NCBI GenBank assembly: GCA_036873755.1
Contig: JAVTVY010020343.1
Coordinates: 1-64,000 of the forward strand
DNA length: 64,000 nucleotides
From: Hanleya hanleyi
Lineage: Eukaryota; Mollusca; Polyplacophora; Lepidopleurida; Hanleyidae
Direction: 5' to 3'
Shown: piece after piece, positions 1 through 11,238 of the stretch
Layout: each line of letters opens with the position of its first letter
How positions within the stretch are numbered: position 1 is the first letter of the stretch
Made by a program: the position numbers and the translations under genes
The notes under the pieces: model-generated
The model's input: the letters and a program-made list of their open reading frames with translations, nothing else
The model's database searches: none
What the model was told of the DNA's origin: nothing

Positions 1-140
1 ACCGGGAAGAAGTTGGCACTTTGCATGAAACTGAAATTGAAACTTAAAAACAGACACCCCCTTGGAATTGAGAGTTAATATGTATATTTATTCCTCAGAA
101 AAGTCTAGAAGCCTTAATTGGGCCCTCTGTAGCCACTACT

Positions 141-460
141 AATGACACAATTGTCGCAATTACGACAATTGTGTAATTAGCAGTTGTCAGGTCGCCAGCT
201 AATGTGACTCTGTCACTCAAAAAAATGGTAGGGAGCATGTTGACGCTCACAACTGGGAACCAGTAATTCTTTGAGGCAAAAATATATCAGACATGATGTA
301 TGGCTAAATCATTGATATACTCGGAATAGCAACCACTACTAACACAATTGCTAATGTCGCAAATGTCGCATGCAGACTCAAGAGTAGCCTGCTAATGACG
401 CAATTACGACATTAGCTGGGGACCTGACAACTGTTTATGACACAATTGCGACAATTCTGC
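141..460. repeat. Small foldback (MITE-like) repeat
   Basis: The segment is rich in CAATTGTCGCAATT-like words. It contains a perfect 12-bp-arm palindrome at 145-174 (ACACAATTGTCG, 6-bp loop, CGACAATTGTGT). A 24-bp inverted pair at 181-204 and 410-433 matches at 23 of 24 positions. The nested inverted structure suggests a non-autonomous foldback DNA element. No target-site duplication was identified, so the borders are approximate. Confidence 0.55.
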
Positions 461-480
461 CATCAGCAGTTGCTAAATCC

Positions 481-1736
481 CTTGCCTAAAGTGCTGGGAT
501 AATTGGTCGGGCCAATCAGAAAAGGCTTCCGCAGCGCCTGTTTCATTATAGACTCATGCGTCGTATTTCTACGATAGCCTTCAAACCATTGTAAAAATTC
601 AGCAGAGATTCCGTACTGAATAAAAGCCCGCTGTGCCACACGTTGTCAAAGCTTTTGATATGTCGCAAAGACAATGCAAGATAATTCTCGCTTCCCAGTG
701 GCCTCAAAGATTTGATTATAAAGTTAGAATATCTGGTAAGTGTTCATTTATGGCTGTTGTTAGAATATCTGGTAAGTGTTCATTAATGGCTGTTGTATAT
801 GACTGAATAGGCATCAATGATTAGTCTGCGCACTCACAGTATTTCTGAAGCAGTTTGTTAGCATTAATCCTTTACAAATTTAAATATATATGCTTCAAAT
901 ATAGTCAAATGTCCTGGGATGTGTGTTGAAACTCAGAAAAACATAAGTCGATTGTGAATCATGGATTCCAGGATCATATGACACTTTTACAACCTCTCGG
1001 CGTATCAAGCGGCACGACAAAGAAGTAAAATACCCGTGAAAGGGTATAATTATGTTTTTCTGTCTAAATTTAGTACTGGCATGAAAAGTCAATCTTCACC
1101 CGATCGCCTTTAATTGAATTCAAGCGTATTTGATATTAAACTGAGGGACCATTGTTGTAATATGACCCTGCCTTGGCGTGATTTCCATCAGAATCCGGGA
1201 TATGAGGTCAGCTGTAACAAATGTGCTCAATACAGTGGAATTTCCCTTTTCATGGTCAGTTTTGTTCGGAAATGGAAATCAGATTACAAGTATAGCTAAT
1301 ATAATGAATTTTATAAAGTAACAGAAGTATATGCCGGGTTGAAATGCCAGTTGCCATTCTCGGCGTTTTTCGGCTTGTGGCTCGTGAGATTGACTTGTCC
1401 ATTTTATCACCCCTTTCGTCGGGGAAATTTATCTCTCATTCAATCGGTATGACCACAATGCATACAAAGAATATCTATTTTTCAAAGATTGTATGGTCGA
1501 CTGATTCCAATTTGTCCGTGAATTCAAAAGAAACTTTGCACTCGTCCTCTAGTTTGCGGACAACCAGCAGTTTATTATATTTTACCAGTCTTCCATATCC
1601 GTTTATGTTCAAAAACATTTAATGTGAAGAGTTCCAGTGGAACAATATTAAAAATATATATATTTTTTAAGTAGAGCATATTCATGCATAAACTTTTCAC
1701 ATAGTTGTTTCTTCTTTTGTTTTCTAAATTCCACAT
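481..1736. other. Intergenic, no gene recognised
   Basis: I see no supported gene here. The only structure is a 36-bp direct duplication at 723-758 and 759-794, whose two copies differ at a single base. Short open frames in this stretch show no recognisable domain. Confidence 0.5.
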
Positions 1737-1748
1737 ATCGTTGTTCAT

Positions 1749-2147
1749 ATGTAATAAATGTAATATTGTTGAAGATGAAATGCATTTTGTAATGTCCTGC
1801 AAAAAATTTGCAGATAGTCGATATGTACTATTTCAGTATGTGGTAAGAGAATATCCGGCTTTCATGAAATTAACAACTGCTGATCAATTTATTTTCATAA
1901 TGTCATGCCGTGATTGTCCAACAATAATTAATACAGTGTGTTCAACACTCCTGAAATGGTACAGAAATGATAGCTAGTGACTGTTCTTTACCAAAGCTAT
2001 ATTCACGTTCAGATATACGCGTTCATGTATATAGATTACATGTGCTTCTGTTTTGCATTTCAGTATTTTACTGTTCTACTGATTTTATTTACTCTTGTAC
2101 TCTGCCATATCTGGTGTTCGTACAATAAAATCTTGAATCTTGAATCT
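1749..2147 (+). mobile_element. 5'-truncated LINE 3' end (copy 1)
   Basis: The translation carries the C-terminal zinc-knuckle-like tail common in non-LTR retrotransposon polyproteins: CNKCNIVEDEMHFVMSC, then a short tail ending KWYRNDS and a stop at 1975-1977. About 170 bp of 3' UTR follows, ending AATAAAATCTTGAATCTTGAATC. The element therefore ends in a short TCTTGAA microsatellite rather than poly(A). The same sequence lies on the opposite strand at 9376-9890. Homology between the copies starts at about 1749, so this copy is strongly 5'-truncated. I read it as a CR1/Jockey-type LINE, but the clade cannot be fixed from so little sequence. Confidence 0.8.
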
Positions 2148-2219
2148 ACTGCAGTATGTCGGGCCTACCGTAGCATACCGTACCGCGTTGTCAGAGTTTA
2201 TAACATTCTAAACTGTTGG

Positions 2220-2300
2220 TGTAACTGACATGAGGAGGTAAACAATCTGATCCCACAAGAATGCTGACAGGAGGAGGTATACATTTTGAATGGCCCGGAT
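2220..2300 (+). repeat. Degenerate edge units of the 39-bp minisatellite
   Basis: About two diverged copies of the 39-bp unit are visible, such as GAGGAGGTAAACAATCTGAT and AATGCTGACAGGAGGAGG. About 120 bp of unrelated sequence (2301-2420) separates them from the main array. Divergent units at an array edge are expected when unequal exchange homogenises the interior. Confidence 0.7.
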
Positions 2301-2420
2301 GTAGTGAATTCGTTCCTTTCCATACAGTGCCATATATGCAAAATTGGTATAGATGGCGCTACGTTACCAAAATCTAGTGATCCGGGTATTTCAATACCTT
2401 GGCGAAAAGCATGCAGTCTT

Positions 2421-3812
2421 TAAGGAGGTATACAATCTGATGCCAGGATAATCTGATGCCATAAGAATGCTGACAGAAGGAGGTATACAATCTGATGCCA
2501 TGAGAATGCTGACAAGAGGAGGTATACAATCTTATGCCATGAGAATGCTGACAGAAGGAGGTATACAATCTGATGCCAGGAGAATCTGATGCCATGAGAA
2601 TGCTGACAGAAGGAGGTATACAATCTGATGCCATGAGAATGCTGACAGAAGGAGGTATACAATCTGATGTCATGACAATGCTGACAGGAGGAGGTATACA
2701 ATCTGATGCCATGAGAATGCTGACAGAAGGAGGTATACAATCTGATGCCAGGAGAATCTAATGCCATTAGAATGCTGACAGAAGGAGGTATACAATCTGA
2801 TGCCATGAGAATGCTGACAGAAGGAGGTATACAATCTGATGCCATGACAATGCTGACAGGAGGAGGTATACAATCTGATGCCATGAGAATGCTGACAGAA
2901 GGAGGTATACAATCTGATGCCATGACAATGCTGACAGGAGGAGGTATACAATCTGATGCCATGAGAATGCTGACAGGAGGAGATACACAATCTTACGTCA
3001 TGACAATGCTGACAGAAGGAGGTATACAATCTGATGCCATGATAATGCTGACAGGTGGAGGTATACAATCTGATGCCATGAGAATGCTGACAGAAGGAGG
3101 TATACAATCTGATGCCATGAGAATGCTGACAGAAGGAGGTATACAATCTGATGTCATGAGAATGCTGACAGAAGGAGGTATACAATCTTATGAAATGATA
3201 ATGCTGACAGGTGGAGGTATACAATCTCATGCCATGAGAATGCTGACAGGAGGAGGTATACAATCTGATGCCATGAGAATGCTGACAGAAGGAGGTATAC
3301 AATCTGATGCCATGAGAATGCTGACAGAAGGAGGTATACAATCTGATGTCATGACAATGCTGACAGGAGGAGGTATACAATCTGATGCCATGAGAATGCT
3401 GACAGGAGGAGGTTTACAATCTGATGCCATGAGAATGCTGACAGGAGGAGGTATACAATCTTTTGACATGACAATGCTGACAGAAGGAGGTATACGATCT
3501 GATGTAATGAGAAGGTTGACAGGGCGAGGTATACAATCTTATGTCATGACAATGCTGACAGGAGGAGGTATACAATCTGATGCCATCACAATGCTGACAG
3601 AAGGAGGTATACAATCTGATGACATGACAATGCTGACAGAAGGAGGTATACAATCTGATGCCATGAGAATGCTGACAGGAAGAGGTATACAATCTGATGC
3701 CATGAGAATGCTGACAGGAGGAGGTATACAATCTTATGTCATGAGAATGCTGACAGGAGGAGGGATGCACTCTAATGTCATGAGAATGCTGACAGAAGGA
3801 GGTATACAATCT
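2421..3812 (+). repeat. 39-bp minisatellite array, block 1 (~36 units)
   Basis: The 39-bp unit is tandemly repeated, with the core AGGAGGTATACAATCTGATG. Because 39 is divisible by three and the unit lacks stops, long frames open on both strands. The plus strand reads MRMLTEGGIQSDA over and over. Short 16-bp partial units (GCCAGGAGAATCTGAT type, near 2447, 2572 and 2744) shift the frame and break these ORFs. Unit variants (gaa/gga, gcc/gtc, gat/tat, aga/aca) mostly change the encoded residue, so I see no sign of protein-level constraint. The block ends where a DNA transposon has inserted at 3813. Confidence 0.95.
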
Positions 3813-6137
3813 CAGGGGTCCCAGCCAAGTTTGATAAAAAAAATATAGGAAAAATAGGAATTTTTTTCATAAAAAATAGGAGTTTTATAGGAATTTTTAA
3901 CATGAAAAAATAGGAAATATAGGAGATACAGCTTAAATTTTCACTTTATTTCTGCTTGACATACCTATTTACATTCAATTGTGGCCTCCTCCTCCCCTTC
4001 AGCCACCCTATCCACCCAAATTTTTAATGGGGATGATATTACACCAGACATAGTAAGTTGTTACTTCAACAAGTCTGATTGAAAAGAGATCTACAAAAAC
4101 GTTCCTCCTCTTGCCTTGATACTATGTATATCTGGGCTCAAGAGTTAGATCCTGTGACCTCCAGGCAGATATGGGTCAGTTACGAGGAGACACTCTGTCT
4201 GGCCGGTCTCACTACAGCCCAGGGGTCAAAGGTGGAGCAGTTATGATAATGTCATCTTATAATTAACTTCTTTCATCATGCCCATATTTTATTCTCTAGA
4301 AACCATGATATTAGATTTACATGAATATGATTTAGATGTATCAATCATTTGAAGACTAAACTCTCAAGATATTTATTTTCTCTGTTCTCAAGATCAACCT
4401 GTCATCCTGATGCCACTGTTGTGTTAGTTTGGCGTTCCTAATATACATCCACACATGAGGGAGAAACTCTATCATTGATGAACACCAAAACATACTCATT
4501 GCTGTCCGCGACGAGGCAGAGGGGGAAGCATTTTACAGCTTACTATGTCTGGTGTAGCCTATAACACAACACATTATAAATTAACTTATAATACAGGATA
4601 TTATCATTCTAAACAGGTAGCAATGAATGACACAAATAAAACTTGAACATATCCTTTCTATATCATACATAAAGTGACTAGTGGACTCCCAGCATGGATC
4701 AGCATCTGTATTGAGGTTTGAAATCAGTTTTCCAAGTCAGGGGTAGAATAAAATGTTACAATGGGAATTAAAGATTACAAATGTGTATAAAATGCGGGAC
4801 GTTGAAGGCAAGGCCATGCTTCTTCTGTCTTCTAAATCAATGATGTACGAAAACACCTTCTGTGCTGGTAACATCACAGCTACCAATTTCCAATCTGTCA
4901 CAGGTCAGAAGTTTTCAGGCCTGTCACATGCTTTACATTTAGAATGTTGCACAAGTTGTTGAAGACCCTGGTTATCACATCGAACTTCGGAATTGCAGAG
5001 AGAGCAAAATGCAGAATGAACAGAAGTTTTGCTTGGCTGACACCAATCAGAAAGCTTGCACCCATGTCCACTTTTTAGCCAAAATGGGTTGAATCGGGTT
5101 CTCCCACCCGGCATTATGAAGCTGGCCTGTCTGAAAGAGGACATATACATTGGTTAGTTGATTTAATATACATCAAATTATAAAAGCTCTAAGTAAGAGA
5201 GAACTGTCAAGAAAATTGTAATGCTGAACACGCACACATGCGATGAAAATGACAAAAAACGGTAAATTCAACATGATGGTCTTACCAGTTTTCTTCAGAT
5301 TATATCTGAAAAGAGGAAAGGGTGGGTAAAACCTGCATACATACAAGATATAGTTATGAAGATGGCATGGAATCCTTGGCACGCACATTCAATGGATGAA
5401 GGCACAGACTGCTTCAGATCTGCAAATATAAGGCCTGCCTATCCACAATCTCCATCCCCCACCGGTACCCCACTCACTCCCTTCATCCCCGCCTCCTTCC
5501 CCAGTTGTGTTTTTGATTCAGTGAAATGAATAATAATGCAATAACAAAATTACAGTGGTCATTAGTTAAAAGAACTAACAAAATGTGACTGTCAATGAAT
5601 TAATAATAAATTTGAACTGAACTCAGTGAAAGAAAGCATAGCATGCAACACAAAATATTATACAATAATTGTTAATATTTAGTCAATTCATATTGAAGTT
5701 TCGAGCAAAGTTGAACCTTTTCCTGCATGTATTATAAGTAAGTTCTTCTGAACAGGACACTTTACCTGAATGTTCAACTATGATGAATCGTATATTTATC
5801 CAACAATTTGAGTTTCAAGTTATAAGTTCTTTGAAATATCAAGTAGCCAATAGTATAAAGCAAATATACTTGCCATTTCCAGTCATCAGAACATTGACAT
5901 CATCCACCTTCGAAGACTGCCAGCATACAAGATGGTAGATGAATGAAGAATGCGAAAATCACCCGTCTGGGAAATATCTGTTACCAACAGTGCGCGTAAA
6001 TATGTGACATGTATTTTTTGTAGCAATATGGGGGAAAAAATAGGAAATATAGGAATTTTTTCAAAAAAATAGGAGATTTATAGGATCCTATAAAAAAATA
6101 GGAAAAAATAGGAAATATAGGAGGACTGGGACCCCTG
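3813..6137. mobile_element. DNA transposon (hAT-like?) inserted in the minisatellite
   Basis: The 2325-bp insertion begins CAGGGGTCCCAG and ends CTGGGACCCCTG, a 12-bp perfect terminal inverted repeat. It is flanked by a direct duplication of CAATCT (3807-3812 and 6138-6143), so the array can be rejoined exactly by removing it. Both subterminal regions (about 3835-3935 and 6025-6122) are AT-rich and packed with ATAGGA words in the same orientation. A BED-like zinc-finger ORF lies inside on the minus strand, but no catalytic core was seen. CAGGGG termini suggest hAT, whereas hAT duplications are normally 8 bp. The superfamily is therefore uncertain and the copy is probably defective. Confidence 0.85.
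4905..5114 (-). CDS. Zinc-finger ORF fragment of the transposon
   Basis: The open frame extends upstream to 5150. I place the likely start at the ATG complementary to 5112-5114 (MPGGRTRF...), giving about 69 residues. Counted from the longer frame, it shows a C49-x2-C52, H69, C75 arrangement preceded by tryptophans (W24, W36). This resembles the BED-like or C2H2-type finger found at the N-terminus of hAT-like transposases. In that family the finger binds the element ends. It lies inside the CAGGGG-ended element at 3813-6137, which fits a first exon or remnant of a transposase. No DDE or dimerisation region was found nearby. The assignment rests on motif spacing alone. Confidence 0.45.
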   Translation of the reverse strand: MPGGRTRFNPFWLKSGHGCKLSDWCQPSKTSVHSAFCSLCNSEVRCDNQGLQQLVQHSKCKACDRPENF

Positions 6138-9100
6138 CAATCTGATGCCATGAGAATGCTGACAGGAAGAGGTATACAATCTGATGTCATGAGAATGCTG
6201 ACAGAAGGAGGTATACAATCTGATGCCATGAGAATGCTGACAGGAAGAGGTATACAATCTGATGATATGAGAATGCTGACAGGAGGAGGTATACAATCTG
6301 ATGTCATGAGAATGCTGACAGGAGGAGGTATACAATCTGATGTCATGAGAATGCTGACAGAAGGAGGTATACAATCTGATGCCAAGAGAATGCTGACAGG
6401 AAGAGGTATACAATCTGATGACATGAGAATGCTGACAGGAGGAGGTATACAATCTGATGCCATGACAATGCTGACAGAAGGAGGTATACAATCTGATGTC
6501 ATGAGAATGCTGACAGAAGGAGGTATACAATCTGATGCCATGAGAATGCTGACAGGAAGTGGTATACAATCTGAGGACATGAGAATGCTGACAGGAGGAG
6601 GTATATAATCTGATGTCATGAGAATGCTGACAGAAGGAGGTATACAATCTGATGCCATGAGAATGCTGACAGAAGGAGGTATACTATCTTATGCCATGAG
6701 AATGCTGACAAGAGGAGGTATACAATCTGATGTCATGAGAATGCTGACAGAAGGAGGTATATAATCTGATGCCATGAGAATGCTGACAAGAGGAGGTATA
6801 CAATCTGATGCCATGAGAATGCTGACAGGAGGAGGTATACAATCTGATGCCATGAGAATGCTGACAGGAGGAGGTATACAATCTGATGTCATGAGAATGC
6901 TCACAGAAGGAGGTATACAATCTGATGCCATGAGAATGCTGACAAGAGGAGGTATACAATCTGATGCCAAGAGAATGCTGACAGAAGGAGGTATACAATC
7001 TGATGCCATGAGAATGCTGACAAGAGGAGGTATACAATCTGATGCCATGAGAATGCTGACAGGAGGAGGTATACAATCTGATGCCATGAGAATGCTGACA
7101 GGAGGAGGTATACAATCTGATGCCATGAGAATGCTGACAGGAGGAGGTATACAATCTGATGTCATGAGAATGCTGACAGGAGGTATACAATCTGATGCCA
7201 TGAGAATGCTGACAGAAGGAGGTATACAATCTGATGCCATGAGAATGCTGACAGGAGGAGGTATACAATCTTATGACATGACAATGCTGACAGGAGGAGG
7301 TATACAATCTGATGCCATGAGAATGCTGACAGGAGGTATACTATCTGATGCCAGGAGAATCTAATGCCATGAGAATGCTGACAGAAGGAATCTGATGCCA
7401 TGACAATGCTGACAGAAGGAGGTATACAATCTGATGCCATGACAATGCTGACAGAAGGAGGTATACAATCTGATGCCATGAGAATGCTGACAGGAAGAGG
7501 TATACAATCTGATGCCATGAGAATGCTGACAGGAGGAGGTATACAATCTTATGACATGACAATGCTGACAGAAGGAGGTATACAATCTGATGTAATGAGA
7601 AGGTTGACAGGGCGAGGTATACAATCTTATGTCATGACAATGCTGACAGGAGGAGGTATACAATCTGATGCCATGACAATGCTGACAGAAGGAGGTATAA
7701 AATCTGATGCCATGACAATGCTGACAGAAGGAGGTATACAATCTGATGCCATGAGAATGTTGACAGGAGGAGGTATACAATCTTATGACATGACAATGCT
7801 GACAGAAGGAAGTATACAATCTGATGTAATGAGAAGGTTAACAGGGGGAGGTATACAATCTTATGTCATGACAATGCTGACAGGAGGAGGTATACAATCT
7901 GATGCCATGACAATGCTGACAGAAGGAGGTATACAATCTGATGCCATGACAATGCTGACAGAAGGAGGTATACAATATGATGCCATGAGAATGCTGACAG
8001 GAGGAGGTATACAATCTTATGACATGACAATGCTGACAGGAGGAGGTATACAATCTGATGTCATGACCATGCTGACAGAAGGAGTTATACAATCTGATGC
8101 CATGACAATGCTGACAGAAGGAGGTATACAATTTGATGCCATGACAATGCTGACAGGAGGTATACAATCTTATGACATGAGAATGCTGACAGGAGGAGGT
8201 ATACAATCTGATGCCATGAGAATGCTGACAGAAGTAGGTATACAATCTGATGCCATGAGAATGCTGACAGAAGGAGGTATACAATCTGATGCCATGAGAA
8301 TGCTGACAGAAGGAGGTATACAATCTGATGTCATGACAATGCTGACAGAAGGAGGTATACAATCTGATGCCATGACAATGCTGACAGAAGGAGGTATACA
8401 ATCTGATGCCATGACAATGCTGACAGGAGGAGGTATACAATCTTATGACATGAGAATGCTGACAGGAGGAGGTATACAATCTGATGCCATGAGAATGCTG
8501 GCAGAAGGAGGTATACAATCTTATGCCATGAGAATGCTGACAGAAGGAGGTATACAATCTTATGCCATGAGAATGCTGACAGGAGGAGGTATACAATCTG
8601 ATGTCATGAGAATGCTGACATAAGGAGGTATACAATCTTATGACATGAGAATGAGGACAGAAGGAGGTATACAATCTTATGACATGAGAATGCTGACAGA
8701 AGGAGGTATACAATCTTATGCCATGAGAATGCTGACAGAAGGAGGTATACAATCTTATGCCATGAGAATGCTGACAGGAGGAGGTATACAATCTGATGCC
8801 ATGAGAATGCTGACAGAAGGAGGTATAGAATCTTATGACATGACAATGCTGACAGAAGGAGGTATACAATCTTATGACATGAGAATGCTGACAGAAGGAG
8901 GTATACAATCTTATGCCATGAGAATGCTGACAGGAGGTATACAATCTTATGCCATGAGAATGCTGACAGGAGGATGTATACAATCTGATGCCATGACAAT
9001 GCTGACAGAAGGAGGTATACAATCTTATGACATGAGAATGAGGAGAGAAGGAGGTATACAATCTTATGACATGACAATGCTGACAGAAGGAGGTATACAA

Positions 9101-9375
9101 TCTGATACCATGAGAATGCTGACAGGAGGAGGTATACAATCTGATGCCATGACAATGCTGACAGAAGGAGGTATACAATCTTATGACATGAGAATGCTGA
9201 CAGAAGGAGGTATACAATCTTATGCCATGAGAATGCTGACAGAAGGAGGTATACAATCTTATGCCACGAGAATGCTGACAGGAGGAGGTATACAATCTTA
9301 TGCCATGAGAATGCTGACAGAAGGAGGTATACAATCTTATGCCACGAGAATGCTGACAGGAGGAGGTATACAATC
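6138..9375 (+). repeat. 39-bp minisatellite array, block 2 (~83 units)
   Basis: This block continues block 1 after the transposon, in the same phase. Most units are 39 bp, and several are 36 bp (one AGG lost, for example near 7178, 7333, 8155 and 8932). A frame-breaking partial unit lies near 7343-7365. Higher-order structure is visible. A variant with AGAAGGTTGACAGGG recurs near 3509, 7598 and 7832, always followed by a TATGTCATGACAATG unit. The right end contains a two-unit (78-bp) alternation with GCCACGAGAATG. The long ORFs here (up to about 511 codons on the minus strand) are a by-product of the unit length. Confidence 0.95.
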
Positions 9376-9890
9376 AAGATTCAAGATTCAAGATTCAAGA
9401 TTTTATTGTACGAACACCAGATATGGCAGAGTACAAGAGTAAATAAAATCAGTAGAACAGTAAAATACTGAAATGCAAAACAGAAGCACATGTAATCTAT
9501 ATACATGAACGCGTATATCTGAACGTGAATATAGCTTTGGTAAAGAACAGTCACTAGCTATCATTTCTGTACCATTTCAGGAGTGTTGAACACACTGTAT
9601 TAATTATTGTTGGACTATCACGGCATGACATTATGAAAATAAATTTATCAGCAGTTGTTAATTTCATGAAAGCCGGATATTCTCTTACCACATACTGAAA
9701 TAGTACATATCGACTATCTGCAAATTTTTTGCAGGACATTACAAAATGCATTTCATCTTCAACAATATTACATTTATTACATAGCCGTTGTTCGACAGGA
9801 GTAATAGGTCTAGTATGCCTTCCGGTCTCAATTGCTAGTCTGTGGTCGCTGAGACGTAATTTTGAGAAGAACTGTCGAGCTGGAGATTGT
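9376..9890 (-). mobile_element. 5'-truncated LINE 3' end (copy 2) inside the array
   Basis: This is the reverse-orientation relative of the element at 1749-2147, with about 90 bp more of the 5' side. Read on the minus strand it encodes RLAIETGRHTRP, then the CNKC...H...C finger, then KWYRNDS and a stop. Its 3' tail is four copies of a TCTTGAA-type motif at 9376-9400. The 5' junction at 9890 falls directly into a 39-bp unit, so the element inserted into the minisatellite. Any target duplication is at most 2-3 bp. An open frame fuses LINE codons with upstream array sequence, but this is a chance junction. Confidence 0.85.
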
Positions 9891-10420
9891 CTCTGATGCC
9901 ATGACAATGCTGACAGAAGGAGGTATACAATCTTATGACATGAGAATGAGGAGAGAAGGAGGTATACAATCTTATGACATGACAATGCTGACAGAAGGAG
10001 GTATACAATCTGATACCATGAGAATGCTGACAGGAGGAGGTATACAATCTGATGCCATGAGAATGCTGACAGGGGGAAGTACACAATCTGATGTCATGAG
10101 AATGCTGTCAGGAGGAGGTGTACAATGTAATGTCAACAGTATGCTGACAGGACAAGGTATATTATCTGATGTCATGAGAATGTTTATAGGAGGTTTACAA
10201 TATGATGTCACGAGAATGCTGATATGAGGAGGTATACAATCTGATGTCAGGAGAATGCTGATAGAAGGAGGTATATAATCTGATGTCACGAGAATGCTGA
10301 CAGGAGGAGGTATACACTTTGTCATGAGAATGCTGATAGGAGGAGGTATATAATCTGATGTCATGAGAATGCTGACAGGACGAGGTATACAATCTGATGC
10401 CACGAGAATGACCATACCGA
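9891..10420 (+). repeat. 39-bp minisatellite array, block 3 (~13 units, degenerate right edge)
   Basis: The first ~160 bp (9898-10056) are essentially identical to 8992-9150, including the rare AGAATGAGGAGAGAAGG unit and a GATACCATG variant. From about 10075 the units diverge rapidly (GGTGTACAATGTAATGTC, TTTATAGGAGGTTTACAA) and fade out by 10420. This matches a decaying array edge. Confidence 0.9.
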
Positions 10421-11056
10421 TGTGCACACAATGTTTGCGTCAACTAGGAATCTCATACTTTCTTAAATGATTAGATTGGAATTAGTGGCCAATCTATTCC
10501 GATTGAAAATCGATCTAATATGTTGAAAATTTCAGTTAATAAGATCAATTTGACAGATTTCAAGCAACAATAGATTCATTCTGTTCTGTTTCAATCTATT
10601 AGAATGAAAATCAAACACCACATGATTTGCGGAAATTCTTTAATGGACGATGGCTGAATATTGAATGACGGACTAGACGCTTGTATTGCAATATAAACAA
10701 TCTAACAGACAGGTCAGATTGAAATTATGGACATAATCTAATCTTCTCAGAGTAAATATAAATCATTCGGTGCGATTGGAATATCAGTCATTCGGTGCGA
10801 TTGGAATCATTTCCAATATGTTATATTGGAAAAATAACGCAATTAATTTAATGTATATTGAAAAATCAATCTAAGAGATATTAAAACTGAAAATCTCAGT
10901 GTAATAGATCGATTCTCAATTGCAATAGATAAGTCACCAATTCCAGTCTAGTATTCAAGAGAGTATATGTCGGCTGTAACGAGTTCCGATGGGGTAAAAA
11001 CCAAGTCCGAATGTGAGGTAAACCTATACAAGCTGGGTTCGTACAAAATGCATTAC
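10421..11056. other. AT-rich intergenic with a partial dispersed repeat
   Basis: No gene is seen. Positions 10641-10684 are a reverse-strand partial copy of the left end of the dispersed repeat at 24060-24475. A short direct repeat of CATTCGGTGCGATTGGAAT occurs near 10766-10812. Confidence 0.55.
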
Positions 11057-11238
11057 GTACCGATGTGAAAAAAAATGGTGGTCCCCAGAGACCAGTGTCC
11101 GGTCTCCTATGCTTTACCTAGGGCGGGGTCTGATATCCAAGTTACCCTTTTCAGATGTCAGTGCATGTCCGGGCTGGGTTAAATCATATCAAGCGGACAC
11201 TCATATCTGAGGGACCACCGTTTCTTTCACACCGGTAC
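11057..11238. mobile_element. MITE, 182 bp
   Basis: The left end GTACCGATGTGAAAAAAAAT and the right end (reverse complement GTACCGGTGTGAAAGAAACG) form imperfect terminal inverted repeats of about 33 bp that continue into GGTGGTCCC. There is no coding capacity, which is typical of a miniature inverted-repeat element. A target duplication could not be decided because GTAC is itself palindromic. Confidence 0.65.

Noticed and set aside
2745..9373. Long repetitive proteins of 180-511 residues on both strands
   Set aside because: They are frames of the 39-bp unit (a multiple of three). Opposite-strand and overlapping frames are equally open, variants change residues freely, and partial units break the frames.
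2421..10420. CRISPR-like array
   Set aside because: Units are contiguous and degenerate with no unique spacers. The sequence context is eukaryotic.
2421..10420. Shine-Dalgarno-like AGGAGG followed by ATG in each 39-bp unit
   Set aside because: It looks like a bacterial ribosome binding site repeated many times, but the genome is eukaryotic and no independent ORF starts at each unit.
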